A stretch of DNA of 64,000 bases from assembly GCA_963789175.1 (NCBI GenBank), contig CAWBJO010000008.1, positions 1-64,000 of the forward strand, given 5' to 3'. Of this stretch, positions 39,959 to 48,234 are shown one piece after another (positions within the stretch are counted from its first letter, which is position 1; each line of letters begins with the position of its first letter). The notes under the pieces were generated by a model, which was not told the DNA's origin, did no database searches, and saw only the letters and a program-made list of their open reading frames with translations. The position numbers were made by a program, and so were the translations under genes. Origin of the DNA: CAWBJO01 sp963789175. Lineage in GTDB: Bacteria > Pseudomonadota > Alphaproteobacteria > Rhizobiales > Aestuariivirgaceae.

Positions 39959-40897
39959 TCATGCGCCGGTTTCAAAGTGACGGGTCATGGCGATTGCATC
40001 CGGTGCAATGCCGGTGAAGAGTTCAAACGCCTTAACCGCCTGGTAGACAGCCATGCCGGCGCCAGAGAGCGTGCGACAGCCGATTTGCCGGGCACTGCGC
40101 AGCAATTCAGTTTCCACCGGGAAGTACACGATGTCGGCTACCCAGTGGCGCGGACTGAGCACGCCGGGGTCGATTGGCGCACCGGGATACTTGCTCATGC
40201 CAATTGGCGTGGCGTTCACGAGTCCGCTCGCTCGCTTCATTGCCTTGGTCAAGTCAGTCACGGCAACGATCCGCTGATCGAAGTGTCGAGACAGCCGCTG
40301 GACAAGTGCTGCAGCCCGGCCACTGGCAGGGTCGAAAATCTGCAATTCGCCAATATCCATATCCAACAGGGCGTAAGCCACGGCCGCACCACCTCCCCCC
40401 GCCCCGAGTTGGACCACCACATCGAGATTGCAGCCATCCATCTCCTGGCGGAAACTTTGGGCGAAACCCCAGCTATCGGTGTTATAACCAATGCTCTTGC
40501 CAGCGCTAAACACGACGCAGTTTACGGCACCTATCGATGTGGATTCCGGTGAGACCTCGGTCAGCAGTTCGACAATGCGTTGCTTGAATGGGTGGGTGAC
40601 GTTGATGCCTGCAAATCCAGCTGACTCCGTCGCCACTACTACCTGCGAAAGCGCCTCGTCAGAAAAGCCGCAGACGTCAAAGTCGAGAAGCGCATAGGTA
40701 TAGACGAGCCCCAGTCGGTCGCCTTCACTCTCGTGCATAATAGGTGACCGTGAGAGACCAATGCCACGGCCGATCAGGCCAACAAGCGCCGACGGCCTAC
40801 CCAAGGCGCGCAAACCATGGCGCCGGGCTATATCATTGACGAACAATTGCTCGCGACTCTCCGTGATAACAGCCCGTTGCGAGTCTACCTCCCTACA
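39959..40897 (-). CDS. aroE: Shikimate/quinate 5-dehydrogenase family protein (AroE-like)
   Basis: NAD(P)-dependent dehydrogenase that interconverts shikimate and 3-dehydroshikimate (or quinate and dehydroquinate). Visible: LVGLIGRGIGLSRSPIMHE (substrate Ser-x-Ser), GFAGINVTHPFKQRIVELL (catalytic Lys), AVNCVV, GYNTDSWGFAQSF (catalytic Asp), the nucleotide loop VVQLGAGGGGAAVAYALL, VNATPIGMSKYP and LSGAGMAVYQAVKAFELFTG. The N-terminal start is unclear: a TTG at 40,936, ATG at 40,897 or later starts are all possible. It heads the TRAP-aroQ operon and faces the tetR gene, so I infer a catabolic role, likely in quinate/shikimate use. Confidence 0.88.
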   Translation of the reverse strand, partial: CREVDSQRAVITESREQLFVNDIARRHGLRALGRPSALVGLIGRGIGLSRSPIMHESEGDRLGLVYTYALLDFDVCGFSDEALSQVVVATESAGFAGINVTHPFKQRIVELLTEVSPESTSIGAVNCVVFSAGKSIGYNTDSWGFAQSFRQEMDGCNLDVVVQLGAGGGGAAVAYALLDMDIGELQIFDPASGRAAALVQRLSRHFDQRIVAVTDLTKAMKRASGLVNATPIGMSKYPGAPIDPGVLSPRHWVADIVYFPVETELLRSARQIGCRTLSGAGMAVYQAVKAFELFTGIAPDAIAMTRHFETGA

Positions 40898-40969
40898 CAT
40901 CAACAGACGCCCGCACTTGTGTTCTTTCCGACTCAACTGATATCTAAGGCTGCGCGAGCAGGTACAATG

Positions 40970-40986
40970 TACGAACTGGTTAGTTT
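40970..40986. promoter_or_regulatory. Predicted TetR operator, aroE-tetR intergenic region
   Basis: TACGAACTGGTTAGTT followed by T contains the imperfect palindrome GAACTG-GT-TAGTTT. The same 15 of 16 bases occur on the other strand just upstream of quiC (41,741-41,756). Location in the divergent gap, about 36 bases before tetR, fits a site at which the TetR protein controls both directions. Confidence 0.5.
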
Positions 40987-41021
40987 AGTCAATCGACGCG
41001 CCACGAGCCCTGGAGGGAACA

Positions 41022-41705
41022 ATGGCTGCAAAGAGAGGAAGGAAGGAAAGAGCGCCCACGAGGTCGTTGCGCAGCCAAGATCCGGAGGGTACACGAAAGA
41101 ATATCGTCGATATCGCCTCCGAGGAGTTCGCTCGAAATGGCCTTTCAGGCGCGCGCATCGACGAAATCGCCGCGCGGACGCGCTCGAGCAAGCGAATGAT
41201 CTACTACTACTTCGGCGACAAGGAGGGACTCTACCTTCGCGCTCTCGAAAATGCATACCAGGTCGTCCGCGACGGCGAGTCAAAACTCGACGTGGAGGGG
41301 CTAAATCCACTCGAGGCCCTGCAACGTCTTGTGGAATTTACGTTCGATCACCATCACGAGCACGAGAACTTTATTCGGATGGTGATGATCGAGAATATTC
41401 ATCGCGGTGAGTATCTCGATCGTTCAAAAGTAATTCGCCAGCTGAACGTCTCGGCAATCGACACGATCAACAAGCTCTACCAACGCGGGGTGATCGAGGG
41501 AATATTTCGTCGCGGCCTCGATGCTATTGAACTCCATTGGCAGATCAGTGCACTTTGTTTCTTCAACGTCTCCAACCGGGCAACGTTTTCAAAAATTTTT
41601 GGCCGCAATTTGGGGACGCCGAAGGCGTTCGCCTCTCTCCGCCAGAATGCCGTCGAGATGGTTTTGCGCTACGTTGTTAAGCCCTCGAAACTTCGAAGAG
41701 ACTGA
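41022..41705 (+). CDS. TetR-family transcriptional regulator of the quinate/protocatechuate genes
   Basis: 227-residue repressor. The N-terminal helix-turn-helix reads TRKNIVDIASEEFARNGLSGARIDEIAARTRSSKRMIYYYFGDKEGLYLRALENAY, a textbook TetR DNA-binding domain; the remainder is an all-helical ligand domain resembling TetR_C (LEALQRLVEFTFDHHHEHEN and ISALCFFNVSNRATFSKIFG). ATG 41,022 follows GGAGGG. It lies between the aroE-TRAP operon and the quiC-pca operon, and near-identical palindromes occur in both flanking promoter regions, so it probably controls both. A ligand such as protocatechuate or dehydroshikimate is plausible. Confidence 0.88.
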   Translation: MAAKRGRKERAPTRSLRSQDPEGTRKNIVDIASEEFARNGLSGARIDEIAARTRSSKRMIYYYFGDKEGLYLRALENAYQVVRDGESKLDVEGLNPLEALQRLVEFTFDHHHEHENFIRMVMIENIHRGEYLDRSKVIRQLNVSAIDTINKLYQRGVIEGIFRRGLDAIELHWQISALCFFNVSNRATFSKIFGRNLGTPKAFASLRQNAVEMVLRYVVKPSKLRRD

Positions 41706-41739
41706 GCTTGTGCCCCCCATCACAGCCTGTATTGCGAGT

Positions 41740-41756
41740 GAACTAACTAGTTCGTA
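41740..41756. promoter_or_regulatory. Predicted TetR operator upstream of quiC
   Basis: GAACTA-AC-TAGTTC is a perfect palindrome (41,740-41,753); with flanks, its minus strand matches the 40,970 site at 15 of 16 positions (TACGAACT, A or G, GTTAGTT). It lies 22 bases before the quiC start, overlapping the likely promoter or leader. Confidence 0.55.
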
Positions 41757-41777
41757 TATTACTACCTAGAGAGAGCA

Positions 41778-43664
41778 ATGAAGACTTCAATCGCAACTGT
41801 CTCGATAAGCGGCGACCTTAGAGAGAAGTTCGCCGCTATTGCTGAAGCCGGCTTCGACGGCGTCGAAATTTTTGAGACGGATTTCCTTACTTTTGGTGGC
41901 TCGCCGCGTGACGTCGGCTCCATGGTCCGCGATTGCGGGCTGGAAATTACTCTGTTCCAGCCATTTCGGGATTTCGAGGGTTTGCCCGAACCCCATCGGA
42001 GCCGAGCGTTCGACCGCGCCCGAAGAAAATTTGAGGTAATGCAGGAGCTTGGTACTGACTTGATGTTGGTCTGTTCCAATGTCTCTCCGCTAGCGCTCGG
42101 CGGTATCGACCGGGCGGCGGCTGACCTGCACGAGCTGGGGGAAACCGCAGCAGGCTTTGATGTGCGCGTCGGCTTTGAGGCACTTGCATGGGGCCGACAC
42201 GTTTTCGATCATCGCGATGCCTGGGAAATCGTCCGACGCGCAGAGCATCCACGGATCGGGCTAATCCTCGACAGTTTCCATACTCTCGGCCGCAAGATCG
42301 ATCCAAACACCATCCGTTCCGTCCCGGGTGACAGGATCTTCATAGTGCAACTTGCTGACGCACCTGCCATCGACATGGATCTCCTCTATTGGAGTCGGCA
42401 TTTCCGAAATATGCCAGGAGAAGGCGATCTCCCCGTTGTCGATTTCATGCGGGCCGTCGCGGCGACGGGTTATTCCGGAACCCTTTCTCTGGAGATATTC
42501 AACGACCGATTCCGAGGGGGCTCCGCACGCACAGTTGCGGCAGATGGGCACCGATCTCTAGTGTACCTTATGGACCAAGTCGTCCGAACGGAACCCCCAC
42601 CGATTGCCATCAGTCCACCATCGATGCCGGCTCGAAGCGAAGTTCAAGGCATAGAGTTTATTGAGTTCACAGCAGAGGCTGCCAGCGCCGAGCAGCTCGC
42701 AACCTCGTTTAGGCATCTAGGATTTATCGAGACCGGCCGGCACAAGTCGAAACAGGTAACGCGCTATCAGCAAGGCAAGATCAATCTCGTCATTAATACT
42801 GAACGGGAAGGGCTTGCCAGGTCGAGCTATGTTGCTCACGGCACGTCGGCCTACGCCTTCGGCATCCGTGTCGGCGACGCTGCCGCCACTGTTGCTCGCG
42901 CCACGGCATTGGGTGCCGAAGTTTTTTCGCAGCCGGTTGCAGCCGGCGAGCTCGCCATTCCCGCGATTCGAGGGGTCGGAGGTGGCCTGATCTATTTTCT
43001 TGACCAAGAAACTGATCTTGGACGCGTATGGGATATCGAGTTCATCGCGACCGGCAGCGGCAAGGATGCGGATTGCGGTCTCCAGAGGACCGACCATCTT
43101 GCCCAAACAATGGACTACGATCAGATGCTGACGTGGGTACTTTTCTATCACTCGATTTTCGATGTGCAGAAGAGTCCCATGGTCGATGTCCTCGATCCAG
43201 CGGGTTTGATCCGTAGCCAAGCCATTGAGAGCCCACATGGAACGTTCCGGCTTACGCTCAATGGTGCCGAGAACAGCCGCACGCTGGCGGGGCAATTCGT
43301 AACAGGAACCTTTGGATCGAGCATTCAGCACCTCGCCTTTGAATCGTCTGATATCTTCGCAACTGCACGCCTCGTGTCCCGGCGTGGGTTCAGGATGCTT
43401 GAGATTTCGACCAGCTATTATGACGACCTGGCCGCTCGATTTGGCCTCGAAGCGGCATTCGTTTCGAAGCTCCGCAACAGCAACATCATGTATGATCGCG
43501 ATGAAGGTGGGGAATTCTTCCAGTTCTACAGCCTGCCTATTGGAGAAGGATTCTTCTTCGAGGTGGTGCAGCGGGTAGGATACGTCGGCTACGGGGCTCC
43601 GAATGCGCCGTTCCGCATAGCAGCTCAGAAACGGGCGATGCAATCGCGCGAGGCAATCTCGTAG
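41778..43664 (+). CDS. quiC: 3-Dehydroshikimate dehydratase, two-domain (QuiC)
   Basis: Converts 3-dehydroshikimate to protocatechuate, linking hydroaromatic and aromatic catabolism. The N-terminal half (residues 1-270) is a xylose-isomerase-like TIM barrel: SGDLREKFAAIAEAGFDGVEIFE, VRVGFEALAWGRHV (metal Glu), PRIGLILDSFH, IVQLADAP and GTLSLEIFND. The C-terminal half (about 290-628) is a 4-hydroxyphenylpyruvate-dioxygenase-like VOC pair with metal ligands in LQRTDHLAQTM (about 435), IQHLAFESSD (about 515) and FFFEVVQR (about 593). Such fusions are typical of proteobacterial QuiC. It starts the pca operon; pcaD follows after 2 bases. Confidence 0.9.
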   Translation: MKTSIATVSISGDLREKFAAIAEAGFDGVEIFETDFLTFGGSPRDVGSMVRDCGLEITLFQPFRDFEGLPEPHRSRAFDRARRKFEVMQELGTDLMLVCSNVSPLALGGIDRAAADLHELGETAAGFDVRVGFEALAWGRHVFDHRDAWEIVRRAEHPRIGLILDSFHTLGRKIDPNTIRSVPGDRIFIVQLADAPAIDMDLLYWSRHFRNMPGEGDLPVVDFMRAVAATGYSGTLSLEIFNDRFRGGSARTVAADGHRSLVYLMDQVVRTEPPPIAISPPSMPARSEVQGIEFIEFTAEAASAEQLATSFRHLGFIETGRHKSKQVTRYQQGKINLVINTEREGLARSSYVAHGTSAYAFGIRVGDAAATVARATALGAEVFSQPVAAGELAIPAIRGVGGGLIYFLDQETDLGRVWDIEFIATGSGKDADCGLQRTDHLAQTMDYDQMLTWVLFYHSIFDVQKSPMVDVLDPAGLIRSQAIESPHGTFRLTLNGAENSRTLAGQFVTGTFGSSIQHLAFESSDIFATARLVSRRGFRMLEISTSYYDDLAARFGLEAAFVSKLRNSNIMYDRDEGGEFFQFYSLPIGEGFFFEVVQRVGYVGYGAPNAPFRIAAQKRAMQSREAIS

Positions 43665-43666
43665 TA

Positions 43667-44461
43667 ATGGCGTTCGTCCAGCTCAACGACACGATTTTTC
43701 ACTTTCGCCTTTCAGGCGCGATGGACGGCACCCCCCTGGTTCTCGTCAACTCGCTTGGAACGGACCTCCAGATTTGGGACGATGTGCTGCTCCATCTCGG
43801 GCCAACATACAGGGTCCTTGCCTACGATAAGCGTGGCCACGGTCTATCCGACACTCCTTCCTGCCATTACAGCCTTGATAATCATGCCGGTGACCTGATT
43901 GCCCTTGCGCGGCATGCCGGGTTTAACCGGTTCGCGATCTGCGGCGTTTCGATCGGCGGAATGATCGCGATGCGAGTTGCTGCAAAACACCCTCAGAAGG
44001 TCCTGGCGCTAGTCTTATGCGACACGGCCTATGCTATCGGCACTGCCGCCTCATGGAACGAACGCATCTCGACCGTCGAGTCCTCAGGTGTGGCGGCGAT
44101 ATCAGAGGCTATCGTTGAGCGGTGGGTATCCCCGGGCTACAGGACTCGAAGGCCCGCTGATTTCGCCGGCTGGCGCAACATGGTGGAACGTTGTCAAAAA
44201 GATGGATACGTGGCGAACTGCGTGACCGTTCGTGACGCCAATCTTTTCAACGAACTTGGCCTAATCGCGGCGCCGACTCTCGTCCTCGCGGGCGAGCACG
44301 ACGTGCCCACCCCGCCGCCTCTTGTGCGAGAGCTCTCGCAGCACATTAAGAACTCGCATTTCGAACTCATCAAGGATGCAGGCCACGTGCCCCTCCTCGA
44401 GCAACCTGAAGTACTAGCCCGCCACATCCGAACGCATCTCAAGGGGACATGCTATGAGTGA
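43667..44461 (+). CDS. pcaD: 3-Oxoadipate enol-lactonase
   Basis: Hydrolyses 3-oxoadipate enol-lactone to 3-oxoadipate. 264-residue alpha/beta hydrolase: PLVLVNSLGTDLQIWDDVL, RVLAYDKRGHGLSDTP, the nucleophile elbow AICGVSIGGMIAMRVAAKHP, LVLAGEHDVPTPPP (acid) and IKDAGHVPLLEQPE (His). It is the stand-alone form, not fused to PcaC. It follows quiC by 2 bases and overlaps pcaC by 8 bases. Confidence 0.92.
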   Translation: MAFVQLNDTIFHFRLSGAMDGTPLVLVNSLGTDLQIWDDVLLHLGPTYRVLAYDKRGHGLSDTPSCHYSLDNHAGDLIALARHAGFNRFAICGVSIGGMIAMRVAAKHPQKVLALVLCDTAYAIGTAASWNERISTVESSGVAAISEAIVERWVSPGYRTRRPADFAGWRNMVERCQKDGYVANCVTVRDANLFNELGLIAAPTLVLAGEHDVPTPPPLVRELSQHIKNSHFELIKDAGHVPLLEQPEVLARHIRTHLKGTCYE

Positions 44462-44840
44462 CAAGGGCGATGTTAATGATCTCGGACCAGGCACACGTCG
44501 TGCTGTACTGGGCGATGCACATGTCGATGCCACGGCAGCGGCAAGCACCGAATTTGATGCTGACTTTCAGAGGTTCATTACCGAGGCTGCGTGGCAATTG
44601 GTTTGGTCCCGACCCGGGCTGACCAAGAGGGAACGTTCGCTTATTACTATCGCCCTGTTGGCGTCTGGTGGTCATGATGAAGAGCTCGCTCTACACGTAA
44701 GGGCAACCCTGAATACGGGCGCAACTCCGGAAGACATCCGGGAATCGTTGCTACACGTGGCGGTCTATGCCGGCGTCCCCGCGGCGAACAAGGCGTTCCG
44801 GATTGCGAAAGCGGAGCTCGCCAAGCGGAGCAAGACATGA
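44454..44840 (+). CDS. pcaC: 4-Carboxymuconolactone decarboxylase
   Basis: Decarboxylates gamma-carboxymuconolactone to 3-oxoadipate enol-lactone. 128 residues: FQRFITEAAWQLVWSRPGLTKRERSLITIALLASGGHDEELALHV, then NTGATPEDIRESLLHVAVYAGVPAANKAFRIAK, the carboxymuconolactone-decarboxylase signature. It overlaps pcaD upstream and pcaH downstream (ATGA), indicating coupled translation. Confidence 0.93.
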   Translation: MSDKGDVNDLGPGTRRAVLGDAHVDATAAASTEFDADFQRFITEAAWQLVWSRPGLTKRERSLITIALLASGGHDEELALHVRATLNTGATPEDIRESLLHVAVYAGVPAANKAFRIAKAELAKRSKT

Positions 44841-45577
44841 GCGCGATAGATTCGTCCCAAAGCGCTTTCTATCCGCGCGACCGCAACTGGCATCCCCCTG
44901 CCCTGGCACCGGCCTATAAGAGCAGCATTCTGCGGTCCCCCAGGCAGACACCTGTGAAGTTCGCCACTACGAAATCCGAACTCACAGGACCTGTGTTTGG
45001 ACACCACAGGCTCGGGCCACTCGATAACGACCTCATCCGCAATTTTGGTGCAGGGGTGCAAGAAGCCGTGGGACAGAGGTTGATCGTGCATGGCCGGGTG
45101 CTCGATCAGAACACTAGACCGGTTTCGGGCGCCCTGATTGAGATTTGGCAAGCAAATGCGGGGGGTCGTTATAGACACAAACGAGATACCTACGGCGCAA
45201 CTCTTGATCCCGGCTTTGGGGGTTGTGGGAGAACGATCACCGACGAAACTGGATCATATGTCTTTCGGACCATTCGGCCGGGAGCCTACCCCTGGCCGAA
45301 TGGAGGCAATGACTGGAGGCCAGCTCACATTCATTTTTCCCTTTTTGGGCACGCCTTTTCTCAGCGGCTCATTACCCAAATGTATTTCGAAGGTGATCCG
45401 ATGATTTGGCAGGATCCCATCGCCATGAGCATCCCCAATCGACTGGCAGTGGAGCAGCTCATCGCTAAGCTCGACCGAGAGCGGACCATCCATATGGATG
45501 CTCTCGCCTACTGCTTCGATATCGTCTTGCGAGGACGCCAAGCGACCATCTTCGAGAATCGGCGGGATGGCACCTGA
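44837..45577 (+). CDS. pcaH: Protocatechuate 3,4-dioxygenase, beta subunit
   Basis: Iron(III) intradiol ring-cleavage subunit (246 aa) that, with PcaG, opens protocatechuate to 3-carboxy-cis,cis-muconate. Ligands are visible in GRYRHKRDTYGATLDPGFGG (Tyr), YPWPNGGNDWRPAHIHFSLFGHAF (Tyr and the HIH pair) and the VHGRVLDQNTRPVSGALIEIWQANA motif. The N-terminus has the YPRDRNWHPPALAPAYKSS leader of PcaH. One base overlaps pcaG. Confidence 0.95.
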   Translation: MSAIDSSQSAFYPRDRNWHPPALAPAYKSSILRSPRQTPVKFATTKSELTGPVFGHHRLGPLDNDLIRNFGAGVQEAVGQRLIVHGRVLDQNTRPVSGALIEIWQANAGGRYRHKRDTYGATLDPGFGGCGRTITDETGSYVFRTIRPGAYPWPNGGNDWRPAHIHFSLFGHAFSQRLITQMYFEGDPMIWQDPIAMSIPNRLAVEQLIAKLDRERTIHMDALAYCFDIVLRGRQATIFENRRDGT

Positions 45578-46155
45578 TGTCCGGTAGTACGCTGGGGTCC
45601 AAAGAATCCCCGTCGCAGACAGCGGGGCCCTATGTGCATATCGGGCTGACACCCGGCCAACTCCGCGTCATGCACCCTGAAATCGACGATCTGGGATCTG
45701 GCCCGCTTGAGGTCGGCCTAGGAGAGCGAATCCTGGTGTGCGGGCGCGTACTCGACGGTTCCGGCGAGCCCGTTAGTGATGCGATCATAGAGCTCTGGCA
45801 AGCCGACAGTGACGGCACGTATCGCAACGGCTGGGGCCGGACGGTCTGCGATGGCAACGGCGTGTTCCGCTTCGATACGGTCAAACCAGGGCGAGTTGAA
45901 GATTCAACGGGCAACCTAATGGCACCTCACCTAACGCTATGGATCGTTGCACGAGGCATCAACATCGGACTGCATACACGTTTCTGTTTCGACGATGAAG
46001 AGGAGGCGAACAAATCGGATGCTGTACTTGCTCTCGTTGATTCCGATCGGCGCCAAACACTTCTTGGCAAGCGATCGCAAGTGGGTGGAAAAACCGCCTA
46101 CACACTCGAAATTCACCTCCAAGGCGAAAATGAAACCGTATTCTTCGATGTTTGA
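45577..46155 (+). CDS. pcaG: Protocatechuate 3,4-dioxygenase, alpha subunit
   Basis: Structural partner of PcaH (192 aa). It shows SQTAGPYVHIGLTPGQ at the N-terminus, the intradiol core GRVLDGSGEPVSDAIIELWQADSDG, and APHLTLWIVARGINIGLHTRFCFDDE, matching the alpha-subunit family; as in other PcaG it lacks the full Tyr/His ligand set of the beta subunit. Directly follows pcaH. Confidence 0.94.
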   Translation: MSGSTLGSKESPSQTAGPYVHIGLTPGQLRVMHPEIDDLGSGPLEVGLGERILVCGRVLDGSGEPVSDAIIELWQADSDGTYRNGWGRTVCDGNGVFRFDTVKPGRVEDSTGNLMAPHLTLWIVARGINIGLHTRFCFDDEEEANKSDAVLALVDSDRRQTLLGKRSQVGGKTAYTLEIHLQGENETVFFDV

Positions 46156-46181
46156 GAAATGACCGCCGGGACTCGTTCAGC

Positions 46182-47243
46182 ATGACCCTTCATCACAATT
46201 TAACGAGCGATCCGGAGCTGGCGAGGCTTTTTGACGATGATGCAGAGATTCGCGCGATCCTTCAATTCGAGGTCGCCTTGGCAGAAGCCCAGGCTGAGGT
46301 TGGACTGCTGACGCCAGGAGATGCAGCCGCAATACGAAGCGCTGCGAGTAACATTGCGCTGGACTGGGTTTCACTTGAGTTGGGCATGAAACGGGATGGC
46401 GTCGTTGTGCCAGCCCTCCTTAAGCAACTGCGGTCAGTGGTCGCCGTCGGCCATGACCACGACGTCCACTTCGGCGCCACTAGTCAGGATGCTATCGACA
46501 CGGGACTGGCTATTCGACTTAAGAAGGCAATTGAAATTCTAGAGTTTCGCCTGGAAAGTCTAGAGAGAAGGTTTGCCGATCTGAAGGTACTTTATGGCAT
46601 GCAAACTCTTATGGCTCACACCAGAATGCAGCGCGCTGCGCCCATTACCGTCTCTGACAAGATCAACTCCTGGCTAGAGCCACTGGCTCGGTGTCGCTCC
46701 ACCTTGATTTCCACTGGAAACGAAGTTCTCGTTGTCCAGCTGGGTGGTCCGGTCGGCACGCGCGCGGAAATGCAAGGAAAAGGGGACGATGTCGCAAGCA
46801 GGCTTGCAGCGATATTGGGACTAGGGAATGCCAAGCCCTGGCACTCCGGTCGAGACCGCGTTGCCAAACTTGGATCGGTCTTGTCTCTCATCTCTGGCGT
46901 CGTTGGAAAATTTGGCGCCGACATTGCCCTGCTTTCACAGGGCGAGGTAGGAAGCGTTTCAATCACAAACGGTGGTCACTCGTCGTCAATGCTGCACAAG
47001 TCAAATCCTGTGGGCGCGGAGGTTATGGTGGCGCTGGCCCACTTCAATGCCGGCCTTCTCGGAACGCTGCATCAAGCACTTGTGCACGAGAATGAACGCT
47101 CCGGTGCAGCCTGGACACTTGAGTGGTTGACGTTGCCACAAATGGTGGTGACGACGGGAGCCAGTTTACGGCTTGCTCTCTCGGTATCGGAACAAATCAG
47201 CTTTCCAAAGGATGAAATTTCGCGCGAAAGGCTGAAGCCCTGA
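46182..47243 (+). CDS. pcaB: 3-Carboxy-cis,cis-muconate cycloisomerase
   Basis: Lactonises 3-carboxymuconate to gamma-carboxymuconolactone. Aspartase/fumarase fold: HDVHFGATSQDAIDTGLAIRLK, LMAHTRMQRAAPITVSDKI (the H-x-Q-x-A catalytic region), VVQLGGPVGTR and the signature SITNGGHSSSMLHKSNPVGAEV; it ends after WTLEWLTLPQMVVTTGASLRLAL. ATG 46,182 is preferred over a TTG at 46,152 because it gives the conserved N-terminus (LTSDPELARLFDDDAEI). 353 residues, the shorter form found in many alphaproteobacteria. Last gene of the operon; pcaIJ and pcaF are not nearby. Confidence 0.93.
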   Translation: MTLHHNLTSDPELARLFDDDAEIRAILQFEVALAEAQAEVGLLTPGDAAAIRSAASNIALDWVSLELGMKRDGVVVPALLKQLRSVVAVGHDHDVHFGATSQDAIDTGLAIRLKKAIEILEFRLESLERRFADLKVLYGMQTLMAHTRMQRAAPITVSDKINSWLEPLARCRSTLISTGNEVLVVQLGGPVGTRAEMQGKGDDVASRLAAILGLGNAKPWHSGRDRVAKLGSVLSLISGVVGKFGADIALLSQGEVGSVSITNGGHSSSMLHKSNPVGAEVMVALAHFNAGLLGTLHQALVHENERSGAAWTLEWLTLPQMVVTTGASLRLALSVSEQISFPKDEISRERLKP

Positions 47244-47258
47244 CATTGAACAGGAGCG

Positions 47259-47288
47259 CATCGATCGGCCACACAATGGCCGGCGATG
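47259..47288. terminator. Hairpin between convergent pcaB and SMP-30 genes
   Basis: CATCGATCGGCC pairs imperfectly with GGCCGGCGATG across a short loop. It lies between the pcaB stop and the stop of the opposite operon, fitting a bidirectional terminator. Confidence 0.5.
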
Positions 47289-47331
47289 GCAATGTCCGTT
47301 CGTGTTGGAGGCCAAAACTCACAAGCTCACA

Positions 47332-48225
47332 CTATGATGTCTTGGGATAGTACAATTCCAATCCGGCGCAAGGTGCGTCAAGTTCTTCTACCTGTCCCTT
47401 AGATACTTCTGTGACCAGGATTTTCTTACCGTCTCGCGAGAATGCCAAATTCGTGGGACACCAGCCATCCAACTTTAGACGATCTTCCACTTTGCCGTTC
47501 TTGCCAAGAACGGTAACATTTTTTTGCGCATATACGGTGCAGTAGAGCCTTCCATCAACACCGAACTTCATGCCGTCTGGACCCTTAAAGCCTGATTGCT
47601 TGTCCTTCTGAAGTACATTTCCAAAGACTTCCCGCTTCGGATTCTTCGCGCCAAACACGTCATAGCAGTAAATTTCGCCTGTAAACGATGCGTTGGCATA
47701 GAGAGTATTGTCGATGCCAAAGGCGATGCCGTTCGTAAAACGAATTTTGCCATCGATGACGCGCTCGATCTTCATCTTGCGTGGGTCGATTTGATAGACG
47801 CGGCCGTCCCATTTTAGGTCCATGAACCCCGTAACGAAATTCTGGCCATCAAGGAAATCCGCCAATGCCATACCGGAATCTGTCATGTAGAGATGACCAT
47901 CAGGACCGAACGCGAGGTCGTTAGGGAAATAGAAACGCCCGTGCTTTTCGTCGCCCTCCAGTCGCTTCAGTTCTCGGCCCTTTGGATCAATGCAAACCAA
48001 GGCACGATGACCGGCTTCAGCAATCCAAATCAGGCCCTCGCCGTCTAAAGCAAGTCCATTGGGCCGGCCTCCCGTTTTCTTGATGACTTTCCGGCTTCCT
48101 GACGCGCTGAGTTTCGTCACGTTCAAAGTGTTGTGAGACATTTCGGTGACATACATGGAGCCATCCGTGAGCGAGATTGGCCCTTCAGGTGCTCCAACGT
48201 TGCGTGCAAAAATGCTTGACGCCAT
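47332..48225 (-). CDS. SMP-30/gluconolactonase-family lactonase
   Basis: Six-bladed beta-propeller hydrolase (297 aa) that opens a sugar-derived lactone. Signature pieces: GAPEGPISLTDGSMYVTEMS, GGRPNGLALDGEGLIWIAEAG (metal Asn), GRFYFPNDLAFGPDGHLYMTDSG (NDL), KIRFTNGIAFGIDNTLYANAS (NGIAF) and FKGPDGMKFGVDGRLYCTVYA (PDG with the metal Asp). The Glu/Asn/Asp metal set appears complete. It is the last gene of the sugar operon, 9 bases after the transketolase C subunit. A dehydrogenase in the same operon could produce its lactone. Confidence 0.87.
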   Translation of the reverse strand: MASSIFARNVGAPEGPISLTDGSMYVTEMSHNTLNVTKLSASGSRKVIKKTGGRPNGLALDGEGLIWIAEAGHRALVCIDPKGRELKRLEGDEKHGRFYFPNDLAFGPDGHLYMTDSGMALADFLDGQNFVTGFMDLKWDGRVYQIDPRKMKIERVIDGKIRFTNGIAFGIDNTLYANASFTGEIYCYDVFGAKNPKREVFGNVLQKDKQSGFKGPDGMKFGVDGRLYCTVYAQKNVTVLGKNGKVEDRLKLDGWCPTNLAFSRDGKKILVTEVSKGQVEELDAPCAGLELYYPKTS

Positions 48226-48234
48226 GTTCCCCTC

